A DNA stretch of 64,000 bases, from contig OMWZ01000019.1 of the NCBI GenBank assembly GCA_900314855.1, forward strand, positions 1 through 64,000, written 5' to 3'. Below, piece after piece: positions 43,833 through 53,131 of this stretch. The notes beneath the pieces were generated by a model. That model saw nothing but the letters and a program-made list of their open reading frames with translations. It did not search any database and was not told the origin of the DNA. The DNA is from an uncultured Selenomonadales bacterium (GTDB lineage Bacteria; Bacillota; Negativicutes; Acidaminococcales; Acidaminococcaceae). Each line of letters opens with the position of its first letter. The stretch's first letter is position 1. Made by a program: the position numbers and the translations under genes.

Positions 43833-45068
43833 ATGAAAGTTGTCCAGGGAGTCCTGGGGACCGTCCTGGTTTCCCTGAATCCGACCTTGACGGTCCTTCC
43901 GGCCCTGCTGGCCGGCCTGGTCCTGGGGCTTTTCGTGGATCGACGCCTGGCCGCGGACCTGGCCGGGGTCGGCGGCGTCTTTTTGTTCCTCGGCACGCTT
44001 TTCTGCCTCGTGCCGATGGTTCTGGCGGCCCTCTTTGCCGCTGGGGCGCGGGGGTGCCGGATCCGGATGGAGGCCAAGGTGCCGTCGCGCCTGCAGGCTT
44101 TTCTGCGCCGCGCCACGGTGGCGGCGTCGGCCCTGGGCGTCCTGCTGGCCTGGCTTGTCGGCGCGGCCTTCGTCCCCGGCTGGGGGCGGCTTGCCTTGGG
44201 GAAGGGGCCGGTCCTGCCGCAGATTTTTTCCTTCGGGACCTGGGGCGTGATGGCCATCCTCATCCTGGGAGTCTTTGCGTACCTTGCCGGATCCTCGGCG
44301 TCCCTGACGCGCGCGGACGGCGCGCCGCTGCGGCAGCTGGGACTCAGCCTCTGCCGGGTGCTGCAAAATGTCTACTCGCGGCTCCTGCCGTGGGTCCTGC
44401 CCTTGGCCGCCCTGGGCGCCGCCTGCCTCGTGACGGCTTTCGCGACCGGCGGCAACGCCCGTTATCCCGGGCCGCAGCCCTGGATGTTCCCGGTGGCCTT
44501 CGGCACGGTCCTCGTGCCGCTCGCCCTCGTGCCGTCCCTGGTGGTACCGGCTGCCTGCTGGTATGGACTGCGCCGGTGCGGAAAGGATTGTCCCCGTCAT
44601 TTCCTGGGCTTTTTTCGGCAAGTCCTCGTCCAGGCCGCGGCGGATTGTTCCCGTGGCCGCGTGGAACCGGTCCTGATCCATAATCTGGTCCGTCTCGGCG
44701 TGCCTGCCGAAGCGGCCCTGGCCCGGACCCGGGCGGCCCTCCTGGCCGGCCCCGTTTCCACGGCCTTTTATGTGGCGTTCGTCGCCGCCTCCCTGCCGCT
44801 TCCCCTGGGCATGCTGGTCCCCGTTCCCCTGAAGCTGCTCTTGGCATTTGCCCTGGCCCTCCTCCTGGGCCGGGCGGACCTGCCCGTCCCGTCGGCGGCC
44901 CTGGCCCTGGTCCTGTTCGTGCCGGCGTTCCTGCTGGGCACCGGGAAGGCCCTTCCTGTCCTGTTGCTCCTGTTTCTGTTCGAACGGGGCCTGGACATCA
45001 TCCGGACCGTGACGAACGTACTCTTTGCCGGTACGGCGGTCTACTTGTCGGACAAGCTGGGCTGGTGA
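43833..45068 (+). CDS. Divergent DAACS-like membrane transporter
   Basis: A 411-residue, very hydrophobic protein with 8-10 membrane segments. The C-terminal part aligns with Na+/dicarboxylate or glutamate symporters (GltP): LVRLGVPAEAALARTRAALL, then ERGLDIIRTVTNVLFAGTAV, corresponding to the DR-x-LDM-x-RT-x-NVTGD block. The NMDGT motif and the serine-rich hairpin that bind Na+ and substrate are absent, so its activity may differ. Start ATG 43833 follows GAAGGAGGGG. It lies 49 nt after the ThiC gene. Confidence 0.65.
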   Translation: MKVVQGVLGTVLVSLNPTLTVLPALLAGLVLGLFVDRRLAADLAGVGGVFLFLGTLFCLVPMVLAALFAAGARGCRIRMEAKVPSRLQAFLRRATVAASALGVLLAWLVGAAFVPGWGRLALGKGPVLPQIFSFGTWGVMAILILGVFAYLAGSSASLTRADGAPLRQLGLSLCRVLQNVYSRLLPWVLPLAALGAACLVTAFATGGNARYPGPQPWMFPVAFGTVLVPLALVPSLVVPAACWYGLRRCGKDCPRHFLGFFRQVLVQAAADCSRGRVEPVLIHNLVRLGVPAEAALARTRAALLAGPVSTAFYVAFVAASLPLPLGMLVPVPLKLLLAFALALLLGRADLPVPSAALALVLFVPAFLLGTGKALPVLLLLFLFERGLDIIRTVTNVLFAGTAVYLSDKLGW

Positions 45069-45094
45069 CGGTTTTCCTTTCTTCTCAGAATAAC

Positions 45095-45131
45095 AACAGG
45101 CCCTTCCGGTTGCACCGGAAGGGCCTGTTTT
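45095..45131. terminator. Bidirectional terminator
   Basis: AACAGGCCCTTCCGGT (45095-45110) is the exact complement of 45114-45129, with a TGC loop and TTTT. It separates two convergent genes. Confidence 0.92.
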
Positions 45132-45149
45132 GCGTTTTTTGCGCGAGGG

Positions 45150-45659
45150 TTACGCGCCTGCCGGGATTCGCCGCAGGACGCCATCCTTCAGGACGAAGGC
45201 GAAATCCTGCGTCTGGTCCCAGCCATGGGCTTCCACGCGGCCGCCGGCGGCGAGGAGGTCGCGGATCTCATCTCCCGTGGCAAGCCCTGTCTTCAGGCAA
45301 AGGGCGGCGAGGCCGTCCCGGTCGATGCCGTCCAGGGCGCTTCGGGGCACGACGCGGTCCTGGGGACACGCTTCCCCGCTCAGGCGGGTGTAGGTCAGGG
45401 TCAGGAGCCGCCCCGCCGCGTAGGCTCCCAAATCCTGGAGCAGCTTGTCCCGGCCTTCCCCGTCAGGGGGATAGTAGCGCGGCGTTTTGCCCAGCCAGAG
45501 GCATAAATCCATGTCGCTCCCAAAGCGTACGCGGACCGTCCCGCCGCCTGCCGGGGCGGTCCAGGCCGCATCCGTCCGCCAGGGGCCGTCCGTGATGAGG
45601 CCATCGCCGTGCAGGATGGCGCGTATCCGGTCTATGCATAATTTCGTTGCCAAATCCAT
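45150..45659 (-). CDS. Uncharacterised protein
   Basis: A 169-residue soluble protein, no signal peptide or membrane segment. I recognise no family. Tryptophan, Asp and Gly are frequent (WRTDAAWTAPAGGGTVRVRF, LCLWLGKTPRYYPPDGEG). The start at 45659 follows GGAAAGGAGAG. It is transcribed away from a MocR-type regulator, and such regulators often control the divergent gene, so it may be that regulator's target; TATAAT on the minus strand lies at 45727-45732. Confidence 0.7.
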   Translation of the reverse strand: MDLATKLCIDRIRAILHGDGLITDGPWRTDAAWTAPAGGGTVRVRFGSDMDLCLWLGKTPRYYPPDGEGRDKLLQDLGAYAAGRLLTLTYTRLSGEACPQDRVVPRSALDGIDRDGLAALCLKTGLATGDEIRDLLAAGGRVEAHGWDQTQDFAFVLKDGVLRRIPAGA

Positions 45660-45809
45660 GGGAAACTCTCCTTTCCAGCCCGGTGGGGCCGACCGTGCGC
45701 CGGACAGCGGCAGGCCCCGCCCTTCCATTATAACACGGATGGCGGCGCGAATCCTTCCCCGGTCGCACTGGCACCGTCCCGTCCTGTGGTCCCGTCCCGC
45801 TGGCGGCAG

Positions 45810-45839
45810 TTGCCAGTTTCCCCCGTGGCACCGTATAAT
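45810..45839 (+). promoter_or_regulatory. Promoter of the MocR gene with TGGC/GCCA half-sites
   Basis: TTGCCA (45810-45815) and TATAAT (45834-45839) are 18 bp apart. CTGGC (45800-45804), GCCAG (45812-45816) and TGGCA (45826-45830) form inverted half-sites over the promoter and could be an operator. Confidence 0.6.
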
Positions 45840-45882
45840 TGTAATATAAGGATAATAGGATAGGAAGAATGGAGGTGCTTTC

Positions 45883-47331
45883 ATGCTTACCTATGACTTG
45901 GGACAGCGGGGCTCCCTGCCCCTGTATGAATACATTTACCAACGCATCCGGCAGGATATTATTACGGGCCGCCTGCGCCGCGATGAGAAGCTGCCGTCCA
46001 AACGGGCCCTGGCGGAGCACCTGCGCGTCGGTGTCGTGACCGTGGCCAATGCCTACGCCCAGCTCGTCATGGAGGGCTATCTCCGCAGCGTCGAGAAACG
46101 GGGCTTTTTCGTGGAAGATGTCTCTTCTTTCCGGACGAAACCGGAAGGGGCCCGCTGCGTGATTGCCGGGCCGCCGCGGCAGGAATACGAGGTGGACCTC
46201 AGTTCCAACCGCAACAGTACGGTCCTGTTTCCCGCCGCCACGTGGGCCCGTCTCATGCGGGAGACCCTGACCCGGGACCCGCATCAATTGTACGGCGTTA
46301 TCCCGTACAACGGGGTCTATGAATTGCGGGCCGCCCTGGCCGAATACCTGCGGCGCAACCGCGGCATGGAGGTGGATCCGAACCAGGTCTTCATTGGGTC
46401 CGGCACGGAATTTTCCTACGGGAGGCTCCTGCTCCTCTTTGGGCGGGAAAAATCCCTGGCCCTGGAAAACCCGTCCAATTCCCGTATCGCCGGCATTATC
46501 CGCCATTTTGGAAGCGTTTTCCATTCCATCCCCATCGACGGGGAAGGCCTGCGCGTCGACGCGCTGGAAGCGAGCGGCGCCGACGTGGTTCACTTGTCGC
46601 CGGCCAATTTTTTCCCTACGGGCGTGGTGATGCCCATCCGGCGCCGCCTGGAGCTGTTCGAGTGGGTGAACCGCCGAAAAGGCCGGTACATCATCGAAGA
46701 CGACTTCAACAGCGAGTTCCGGTATCAGGGCCGCTATATTCCGACGCTTTACGCCGAGGACACGCAGGATAAGGTCATTTACATGAATACCTTTTCCAAG
46801 AGCCTTGCGCCGTCCCTGCGGATCAGCTATATGGTTTTGCCGCCGCGCCTGGTGGCGCTGTACCGGGATAATCTGGATTTTTATTCCTGTTCCGTCCCGG
46901 CCCTGGAACAGTACACCCTGGCGCGCTTCCTCGAAGAAGGGTTTTTCGAGCGGCACCTGAACCGCGTCAAAGGCTTTTACCGGGAGCACCGGAAGCACGT
47001 CCTGGAGGCCCTGGAAGCGTCGCCGTTGTCCCGCCTGGCCATGGTCGAGGAGAGCCCGGCGGGCACGCACCTGCTGCTCTACGTGCGCACGGGCCTGTCC
47101 CGCGAAGAGGTGCGGCGGCGGGCCCGGGAACGAGGTGTCGACCTGACCTTCTACTCCGATTACTGCCTGCCCGGCACGGGGCTGCCGGAGTGCGGCTGCC
47201 GGGGCCAACAGGTGGCGGTCCTCCTGAACTACGCCGGCCTTTTGCCGGGGCAGGTGGAAGAGGCCATGGACCGTCTGACGCAAGTCTTTGCCGCCGAAAA
47301 AGGGCGCCGCGTCTCCGGGAAAGGGGAATAG
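45883..47331 (+). CDS. MocR-type transcription regulator (GntR HTH + aminotransferase)
   Basis: A 482-residue fusion. Residues about 10-80 are a GntR winged helix (LYEYIYQRIRQDIITGRLRR, LPSKRALAEHLRVGVVTVAN). The rest is a class I aminotransferase-like domain with VFIGSGTEFSYGRLLLLFG, YIIEDDFNSEFRY and the PLP-lysine motif NTFSKSLAPSLRISYMV. MocR proteins use PLP or an amino-compound adduct as signal (PdxR, GabR). Neither pdxST nor gab genes are near. RBS TGGAGGTG. Confidence 0.92.
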   Translation: MLTYDLGQRGSLPLYEYIYQRIRQDIITGRLRRDEKLPSKRALAEHLRVGVVTVANAYAQLVMEGYLRSVEKRGFFVEDVSSFRTKPEGARCVIAGPPRQEYEVDLSSNRNSTVLFPAATWARLMRETLTRDPHQLYGVIPYNGVYELRAALAEYLRRNRGMEVDPNQVFIGSGTEFSYGRLLLLFGREKSLALENPSNSRIAGIIRHFGSVFHSIPIDGEGLRVDALEASGADVVHLSPANFFPTGVVMPIRRRLELFEWVNRRKGRYIIEDDFNSEFRYQGRYIPTLYAEDTQDKVIYMNTFSKSLAPSLRISYMVLPPRLVALYRDNLDFYSCSVPALEQYTLARFLEEGFFERHLNRVKGFYREHRKHVLEALEASPLSRLAMVEESPAGTHLLLYVRTGLSREEVRRRARERGVDLTFYSDYCLPGTGLPECGCRGQQVAVLLNYAGLLPGQVEEAMDRLTQVFAAEKGRRVSGKGE

Positions 47332-47368
47332 GACAGGGACGGCAATTGTCTGAAAGTGGGCGCGTCCC

Positions 47369-47397
47369 TTGCACGGCCCCAGCCGTTACGATATAAT
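47369..47397 (+). promoter_or_regulatory. Promoter of nifJ
   Basis: TTGCAC (47369-47374) and TATAAT (47392-47397), 17 bp apart. The 5' leader is about 85 nt. Confidence 0.85.
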
Positions 47398-47419
47398 GAA
47401 ACCGTCAAGCCAATGCGGG

Positions 47420-47461
47420 ACCGACCGGACGGAAACGCCGTCCGCCGCGCAAGGAGTCGGT
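47420..47461 (+). other. Folded 5' leader of nifJ
   Basis: ACCGAC (47420-47425) pairs with GTCGGT (47456-47461), enclosing a hairpin CGGACGG-AAACG-CCGTCCG (47426-47444) and an unpaired CCGCGCAAGGA. All pairs are Watson-Crick. It could be a control element or only mRNA stabilising structure. Confidence 0.45.
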
Positions 47462-47487
47462 TTAGAGTGAGAAAGAAGGGTGGAACC

Positions 47488-50400
47488 ATGACCGTAATGA
47501 AAACCATGGACGGCAACGAAGCTGCTGCCTATGCGTCGTACGCCTTCATCGATGTTGCCTGTATTTATCCGATTACGCCGTCTTCGCCCATGGCGGAGCA
47601 TGTGGACGAGTGGGCCTCCCAGGGGAAAAAGAACCTGTTCGGGCAGACCGTCAAACTGGTAGAAATGCAGTCCGAAGCCGGCGCGGCCGGCGCGGTGCAC
47701 GGCTCCCTCGAAGCCGGCGCCCTCACGTCGACCTATACGGCGTCCCAGGGACTGCTACTCATGATTCCCAATATGTATAAGATCGCCGGCGAACTGCTGC
47801 CGGGCGTCTTCAATGTATCGGCCCGCGCCCTGGCGACGAGCTCGCTGAACATTTTCGGCGACCATCAGGACGTCATGGCTGCCCGGCAGACCGGGTTCGC
47901 CCTGCTCGCTTCGGGTAGCGTACAGGAAGTCATGGACTTGACCGGCGTGGCCCACATGGCGGCCATCGAGGCGAGGGTCCCGTTCCTGAATTTCTTCGAC
48001 GGCTTCCGTACGTCCCATGAAATCCAGAAAATCGAAGTCTTCGACTACGAAAACTACAAAAAACTCGTCGATTGGGACGCGATCCGCGAATTCCGCCAGC
48101 GCGCGCTGAATCCGGACAATCCGGTCATCCGCGGCACGGCGCAGAACCCGGATATCTATTTCCAGTCCCGCGAAGCCGTCAACAAATACTATGAAGCGGT
48201 TCCCGACATTGTGGAACGCTACCTTGGCGAAGTCAGCAAGATCACGGGCCGCGAGTATCATTTGTTCAACTATTACGGGCCGCAGGATGCCGATATGGTC
48301 ATCGTCACCATGGGCTCGTCCCAGGAAACGGCCGTCCAGACGGCGGAAGTCGTCAACGCGGCGGAAGGCACGAAGGTCGGCGTCGTGGCGGTTCATCTGT
48401 ACCGTCCGTTCGACGTTAAGCGCTTCCTGGACGCCATCCCGAAGACGGTGAAGAAAATCGCCGTCCTGGACCGCACCAAGGAACCGGGCAGCCTGGGCGA
48501 ACCTCTCTACCTGGATGTGCGCAACGCCTTCTACAGCAGCGACCGTCATCCGATCATCGTCGGCGGCCGGTATGGCATGGGCTCCAAGGAATTCACGCCG
48601 TCCGACTGCTATGCCATCATCGACAACCTGCGCCAGGATACGCCCAAGAACAGCTTCACCGTCGGTATCGTCGACGATGTGACGGACCTGTCCCTGCCGG
48701 TCACGAAGGTCATCAACCCGACGCCGGAAGGCACCAAGGCCTGCAAGTTCTGGGGCCTCGGCTCCGACGGCACGGTTGGCGCCAACAAGAGCGCCATCAA
48801 GATTATCGGCGACCACACGGACATGTACGCCCAGGGCTACTTTGCCTACGACTCCAAGAAATCCGGCGGCATTACCGTGTCCCACCTGCGGTTCGGCAAG
48901 CGGCCGATCCAGGAGCCGTATCTCGTGACGGACGCCGATTACGTGGCGGTCCACAACCAGTCCTATGTCCATAAGTACGATGTCCTGGCCGGCCTGAAGG
49001 AAGGGGGCAACTTCCTCCTGAACTGCAGCTGGACGGTGGCGGAGCTGGACAAGGAACTGCCGGCGGCCATGAAACGCTACCTCGCCGCGAAGAAAATCAA
49101 CTTCTATCTCATCGATGCCGTGAAAATTGCCCAGGAAATCGGGTTGGGCGGCCGCATCAATATGATCATGCAGTCGGCCTTCTTTAAACTGGCCGACATC
49201 ATCCCCCTGGAAGACGCCATCAAATACCTGAAGGACGCCGTCGCGGAATCCTACGGCAAGAAGGGCCAGAACGTGGTGGACATGAACAATGCTGCCATCG
49301 ACCGGGGCACCGACGCCATCGTTAAAGTCGACATCCCCGCCGCCTGGACGGACGCCGTGGACGACCAGGACGCCGGTAAGACGGGCAATGCCTTTGTCGA
49401 CGAGATCCTCGTGCCCATGAACCGCCAGGAAGGTGACAAACTGCCGGTCAGCAAGCTCATGGACCACGTGGACGGCACTTTCCCGTCGGGCACGGCGACC
49501 TATGAAAAACGCGGCATCGCCATCAACGTTCCCGAATGGAATGTGACGAACTGCATCCAGTGCAACCAGTGCGCGTTCGTCTGCCCCCACGCTTCCATCC
49601 GCCCGGTCCTTTTGAACGACGCGGAAGCGCAGGCCATCGGCTATGATTCCAAGCCGGCCGTGGGCGTGAAAGACGGCAGTAAGTTCGCCATCGTTATTTC
49701 GCCTTACGATTGCCAGGGCTGCGGCAACTGCGTCCAGGTCTGCCCGGCCCCGAAGAAGGCCCTGGCCATGAAACCCCTGGCCACGCAGCTGGACAAAGCC
49801 CCGGCCTGGGAGTACGCCGTGCACGATGTCACGGAAAAGACGAATCCCATGAAGAAGACCACGGTCAAGGGCTCCCAGTTCGAACAGCCTCTGTTCGAAT
49901 TCTCCGGCGCCTGTGCCGGCTGCGGCGAAACGCCGTACGTCAAACTGGTTACCCAGCTCTTCGGCGACCGCATGATGATTGCCAACGCGACGGGCTGCTC
50001 CTCCATTTACGGCGCTTCCACGCCGTCCATGCCGTACACCCGGAACCGCCTGGGGCACGGCCCGGCCTGGGCGAACTCCCTCTTTGAGGATAACGCCGAG
50101 TACGGACTGGGGATGTTCCTGGGCGTAGAACAGGAACGGGAGCACGTGGAAGGCCTGGTCGACGGCATCCTGGCGGCCGGCAAGGGATCCGCGGTCCTGC
50201 AGGCGGCCCTGAAAGACTGGAAAGACAACAAGGAAGTCAGCGACGGCACGCGGGAACGGGCGGACGCCCTGGCGGGCCTCCTGGAACAGGAACGGGAAGG
50301 CGACGCGGAACTGGCCGCGCTGTACTCGCTGAAACAATACTTCGTCAAACGGAGCCACTGGATCTTCGGCGGCGACGGCTGGGCCTACGATATCGGCTAC

Positions 50401-51000
50401 GGCGGGCTGGACCACGTCCTGGCCAGCGGCAAGAACGTGAACGTCCTCGTCCTCGATACGGAAGTCTACTCCAATACGGGCGGTCAGTCCTCCAAATCTA
50501 CCCCGACGGCGGCCATTGCGCAGTTCGCCGCCAGCGGCAAACGGACGAAGAAAAAGGACCTGGGCATGATGGCCATGAGCTACGGTTACGTCTACGTGGC
50601 GCAGGTGGCCATGGGCGCCGACAAGAACCAGCTGGTCAAGGCCCTGACGGAAGCGGAAGCCTACGACGGCCCATCCCTGGTCATCGCCTACTGCCCGTGC
50701 ATCAACCACGGCCTGAAAGCCGGCATGGGCTGCAGCCAGCTCGAAGAAAAGCGTGCTGTCGAATGCGGCTACTGGGCGACCTACCGGTACAATCCGGACC
50801 TGAAAGCCGAAGGCAAAAACCCCTTCAGCCTCGACTCCAAGGAACCGACGGGCAGCTTCCGCGACTTCCTCCTGGGCGAAGTCCGGTTCGCGTCTCTCCA
50901 GAAAGTACGCCCGCAGCTGGCGGAAGAATTGTATAAAAAGACCGAAGCCGATGCCATGGAACGCCTGGCCAACTACAAGCGCCTGGCCGGCAAGGCCTGA
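47488..51000 (+). CDS. nifJ: Pyruvate:ferredoxin (flavodoxin) oxidoreductase
   Basis: A one-chain enzyme of 1170 residues that oxidises pyruvate to acetyl-CoA and CO2, reducing ferredoxin. Domains in order: pyruvate-binding (ACIYPITPSSPMAEHVDEWA), the transketolase-like and gamma domains, a 2[4Fe-4S] domain (CIQCNQCAFVCPH and CQGCGNCVQVCP), and the TPP domain with a further cluster cysteine pair (CAGCGETPYV) and FGGDGWAYDIGYGGLDHV. The ATG at 47488 follows AAGAAGGGTGG. It is a central fermentation enzyme and links serine dehydration to energy gain. A strong terminator ends it. Confidence 0.97.
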   Translation: MTVMKTMDGNEAAAYASYAFIDVACIYPITPSSPMAEHVDEWASQGKKNLFGQTVKLVEMQSEAGAAGAVHGSLEAGALTSTYTASQGLLLMIPNMYKIAGELLPGVFNVSARALATSSLNIFGDHQDVMAARQTGFALLASGSVQEVMDLTGVAHMAAIEARVPFLNFFDGFRTSHEIQKIEVFDYENYKKLVDWDAIREFRQRALNPDNPVIRGTAQNPDIYFQSREAVNKYYEAVPDIVERYLGEVSKITGREYHLFNYYGPQDADMVIVTMGSSQETAVQTAEVVNAAEGTKVGVVAVHLYRPFDVKRFLDAIPKTVKKIAVLDRTKEPGSLGEPLYLDVRNAFYSSDRHPIIVGGRYGMGSKEFTPSDCYAIIDNLRQDTPKNSFTVGIVDDVTDLSLPVTKVINPTPEGTKACKFWGLGSDGTVGANKSAIKIIGDHTDMYAQGYFAYDSKKSGGITVSHLRFGKRPIQEPYLVTDADYVAVHNQSYVHKYDVLAGLKEGGNFLLNCSWTVAELDKELPAAMKRYLAAKKINFYLIDAVKIAQEIGLGGRINMIMQSAFFKLADIIPLEDAIKYLKDAVAESYGKKGQNVVDMNNAAIDRGTDAIVKVDIPAAWTDAVDDQDAGKTGNAFVDEILVPMNRQEGDKLPVSKLMDHVDGTFPSGTATYEKRGIAINVPEWNVTNCIQCNQCAFVCPHASIRPVLLNDAEAQAIGYDSKPAVGVKDGSKFAIVISPYDCQGCGNCVQVCPAPKKALAMKPLATQLDKAPAWEYAVHDVTEKTNPMKKTTVKGSQFEQPLFEFSGACAGCGETPYVKLVTQLFGDRMMIANATGCSSIYGASTPSMPYTRNRLGHGPAWANSLFEDNAEYGLGMFLGVEQEREHVEGLVDGILAAGKGSAVLQAALKDWKDNKEVSDGTRERADALAGLLEQEREGDAELAALYSLKQYFVKRSHWIFGGDGWAYDIGYGGLDHVLASGKNVNVLVLDTEVYSNTGGQSSKSTPTAAIAQFAASGKRTKKKDLGMMAMSYGYVYVAQVAMGADKNQLVKALTEAEAYDGPSLVIAYCPCINHGLKAGMGCSQLEEKRAVECGYWATYRYNPDLKAEGKNPFSLDSKEPTGSFRDFLLGEVRFASLQKVRPQLAEELYKKTEADAMERLANYKRLAGKA

Positions 51001-51027
51001 CGCCGGGCCCCTGGCCCTGTGACCTCC

Positions 51028-51063
51028 ATTCGCCGGAAGGATCCCCTTTCGGCGAATTTTTTT
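51028..51063 (+). terminator. Terminator after nifJ
   Basis: A 13-bp stem (51028-51040 with 51045-51057, one G-U) followed by seven T. Confidence 0.94.
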
Positions 51064-51137
51064 CAGAAGCATGGACAATCCTGACAGCGACCGGCGGCAA
51101 GGTGATGCGGACCGGCCTCGCGCGGGAAAGGAGCATT

Positions 51138-52745
51138 ATGCTGATTCTTATTTTCGGTTTTTTGGGCGGCCTGGCCCTCTTTCTGTACGGGATGGAGCTC
51201 ATGGGCGACGGACTGCGCCAGTCGGCCGGCGCCAGGCTGCAGAAAATCCTCGAATCCTTGACGAGCGTCCCCGCCCTGGGAGTCCTGACGGGGCTTGCCA
51301 TCACCTCGATCCTGCAATCGAGCAGCGCCACGACGGTCATGTCCGTCAGTCTTGTCAACGCGGGCCTCATGACGCTGAAGCAGGCCTTCAGCGTCGTCAT
51401 GGGGGCCAACATCGGGACGACCGTCACGGCCCAGTTGATTGCCTTCAACGTGGCCGATTACATGACAGGCTTCCTGTTCGTGGGGCTCCTGCTGCATTAT
51501 TTTTCGAGGCGGCAGGCCGGAAAATTCGCCGGCATGGTCCTGCTGGGCTTTGGCCTCCTCATGCTGGGCATGAAGATGATGGGCCAGTCCGTGGCGCCTT
51601 TGCGCGATAACCCCCTGTTCGTCCATTTCATCGGCCGGTTTGCCGATATACCCCTGCTGGGCGTCGCCGTGGGCATCGTCATGACCCTCGTCATCCAGTC
51701 CAGCTCGGCTACCATCGGGATCCTGATGGCCATGGCGTCCCAGGGCCTGATTCCCCTGGAAGGGGCAGTCCCGGTCCTGTTGGGCGACAACATCGGCACG
51801 TGTATCACGGCGGTCCTCGCTGCCACGCGGGCCAGCCGCACGGCGCGGCAAGTCGCCTTATCCCACGTCTGCTTCAACCTCTTCGGGTGTGTGGTCTTCC
51901 TGGTCTTTTTGCCGTGGTTCCTGGACTTCGTCCGCTGGCTTTCCCCGGCCCACGATATAAGCCGGCAGATCGCGAACGCGCACAGCGCCTTCAACGTGCT
52001 GAACACCTGCCTGTTCCTGCCCCTGATCACGCCGTATGTGAAGTTTATCCAACATCTGCTTCCCGACAAGGCGGGCCGTTCGGTCACGCGGCCCCTCTTC
52101 CTGGATGACGCCATGCTGGGCAATACGCCCATTGCGCTGATGCTGGCCGAAAAGGAAACGGACCGCATGGCGCGCCAGGCCGAAAAGAACCTGGCCGCCG
52201 CCCTCGATTCCCTGCGCCACTACAGCCCGAGACGGGTCGAGTACGTTCTCCGCAACGAAGAAACGGTGGACCATTTGAACAACGCCATTGCGCTGTACCT
52301 GACCAGGATTTCCGAAAAAGGCATGACGCCGTCCCTGTCGGCGAAACACACGGCCCTCCTGCACGCCTGCACGGACATTGAACGCATCGGCGACCACGCC
52401 CAGACGCTGGCCAAGCGCAGCCGCAAAATCTTCGAGGAACAAGTGGAGATGTCCCCGGAAGCGCGGGAGGAAATCCTCCGCCTGAGTGTCCTGGCCCTGG
52501 AAGCCTGCCACGTATGCCTCCGCAGCTTTACGATGAACGACGCTGCCCTGGCGCAGCAGGGATGGACTTTGTGCCGCCGGGTCAAATCCCTCCAGAAGGA
52601 GTGGCGGAAAAATCACATCCGCCGCCTCCGCGACGGGGTCTGCTCGCCCGAGGTGGGCGCGGTGTTCCTGGAACTTTTGATCAACCTGAAGCGGGTATCG
52701 GACCATTCCAAAAACGTGGCCCAGCTCATCCTCGGCATTTTCTGA
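51138..52745 (+). CDS. Na/phosphate cotransporter family protein with PhoU-like tail
   Basis: A 535-residue NptA/PNaS-type protein. The membrane half holds two inverted repeats with the QSSSA motif: ITSILQSSSATTVMSVSLVN and TLVIQSSSATIGILMAMAS. The C-terminal 200 residues form a PhoU-like helical domain (HTALLHACTDIERIGDHAQT). Such proteins may carry phosphate with Na+; in some bacteria the role is unproven. ATG 51138 follows AAAGGAG. Confidence 0.92.
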   Translation: MLILIFGFLGGLALFLYGMELMGDGLRQSAGARLQKILESLTSVPALGVLTGLAITSILQSSSATTVMSVSLVNAGLMTLKQAFSVVMGANIGTTVTAQLIAFNVADYMTGFLFVGLLLHYFSRRQAGKFAGMVLLGFGLLMLGMKMMGQSVAPLRDNPLFVHFIGRFADIPLLGVAVGIVMTLVIQSSSATIGILMAMASQGLIPLEGAVPVLLGDNIGTCITAVLAATRASRTARQVALSHVCFNLFGCVVFLVFLPWFLDFVRWLSPAHDISRQIANAHSAFNVLNTCLFLPLITPYVKFIQHLLPDKAGRSVTRPLFLDDAMLGNTPIALMLAEKETDRMARQAEKNLAAALDSLRHYSPRRVEYVLRNEETVDHLNNAIALYLTRISEKGMTPSLSAKHTALLHACTDIERIGDHAQTLAKRSRKIFEEQVEMSPEAREEILRLSVLALEACHVCLRSFTMNDAALAQQGWTLCRRVKSLQKEWRKNHIRRLRDGVCSPEVGAVFLELLINLKRVSDHSKNVAQLILGIF

Positions 52746-52812
52746 CCGGGAGGCCGGGCGGCAGGCCTTCCGCGGCGGCAGCGGGCCCGTGGGGAAAATT
52801 TGAAAAATCCGC

Positions 52813-52841
52813 TTGACAAACTCCGGACCCTCCAGTATAAT
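52813..52841 (+). promoter_or_regulatory. Promoter of tRNA-Gly
   Basis: TTGACA (52813-52818) and TATAAT (52836-52841), 17 bp apart: a full consensus. Confidence 0.93.
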
Positions 52842-52862
52842 CGTAAATGTTCTGAAACGCGT

Positions 52863-52937
52863 GCGGAAATAGCTCAGTGGTAGAGCACCACCTTGCCAAG
52901 GTGGGGGTCGCGAGTTCGAGCCTCGTTTTCCGCTCCA
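52863..52937 (+). tRNA. tRNA-Gly (anticodon GCC)
   Basis: A 75-nt tRNA with encoded CCA. The acceptor is GCGGAAA/TTTCCGC; the anticodon stem CCACC/GGTGG holds TTGCCAA. Confidence 0.96.
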
Positions 52938-52946
52938 TGTCTATCC

Positions 52947-52973
52947 AGCCGGCTGTCACAGCCGGCTTTTTTT
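52947..52973 (+). terminator. Terminator after tRNA-Gly
   Basis: AGCCGGCTG, TCA, CAGCCGGCT, then a run of T. Confidence 0.94.
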
Positions 52974-53022
52974 CTTGCGGCGGGTCCGGCCTGTGAAGCT
53001 TTCGTGAAATCCCCCGGCGGAC

Positions 53023-53051
53023 TTGATTAATGCAGGGGCTTGTGATAATAT
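53023..53051 (+). promoter_or_regulatory. Likely promoter of tig
   Basis: TTGATT (53023-53028) and TAATAT (53046-53051), 17 bp apart, 80 nt before the start codon. Confidence 0.55.
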
Positions 53052-53131
53052 ATTGTAGCGTAATATGACAATAGGTATGCTGTACACTCATGACAGCAAG
53101 CCGGAATGATATATAAGGGAGGATTTATTCC

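Noticed and set aside
47755..51078. A stop-free minus-strand frame of 1107 codons opposite nifJ
   Set aside because: It mirrors the codon pattern of nifJ in GC-rich DNA, has no ribosome site, and no recognisable domain. Similar shadows lie opposite lon (56576-58840), clpX (54756-56420) and tig (53027-54511).
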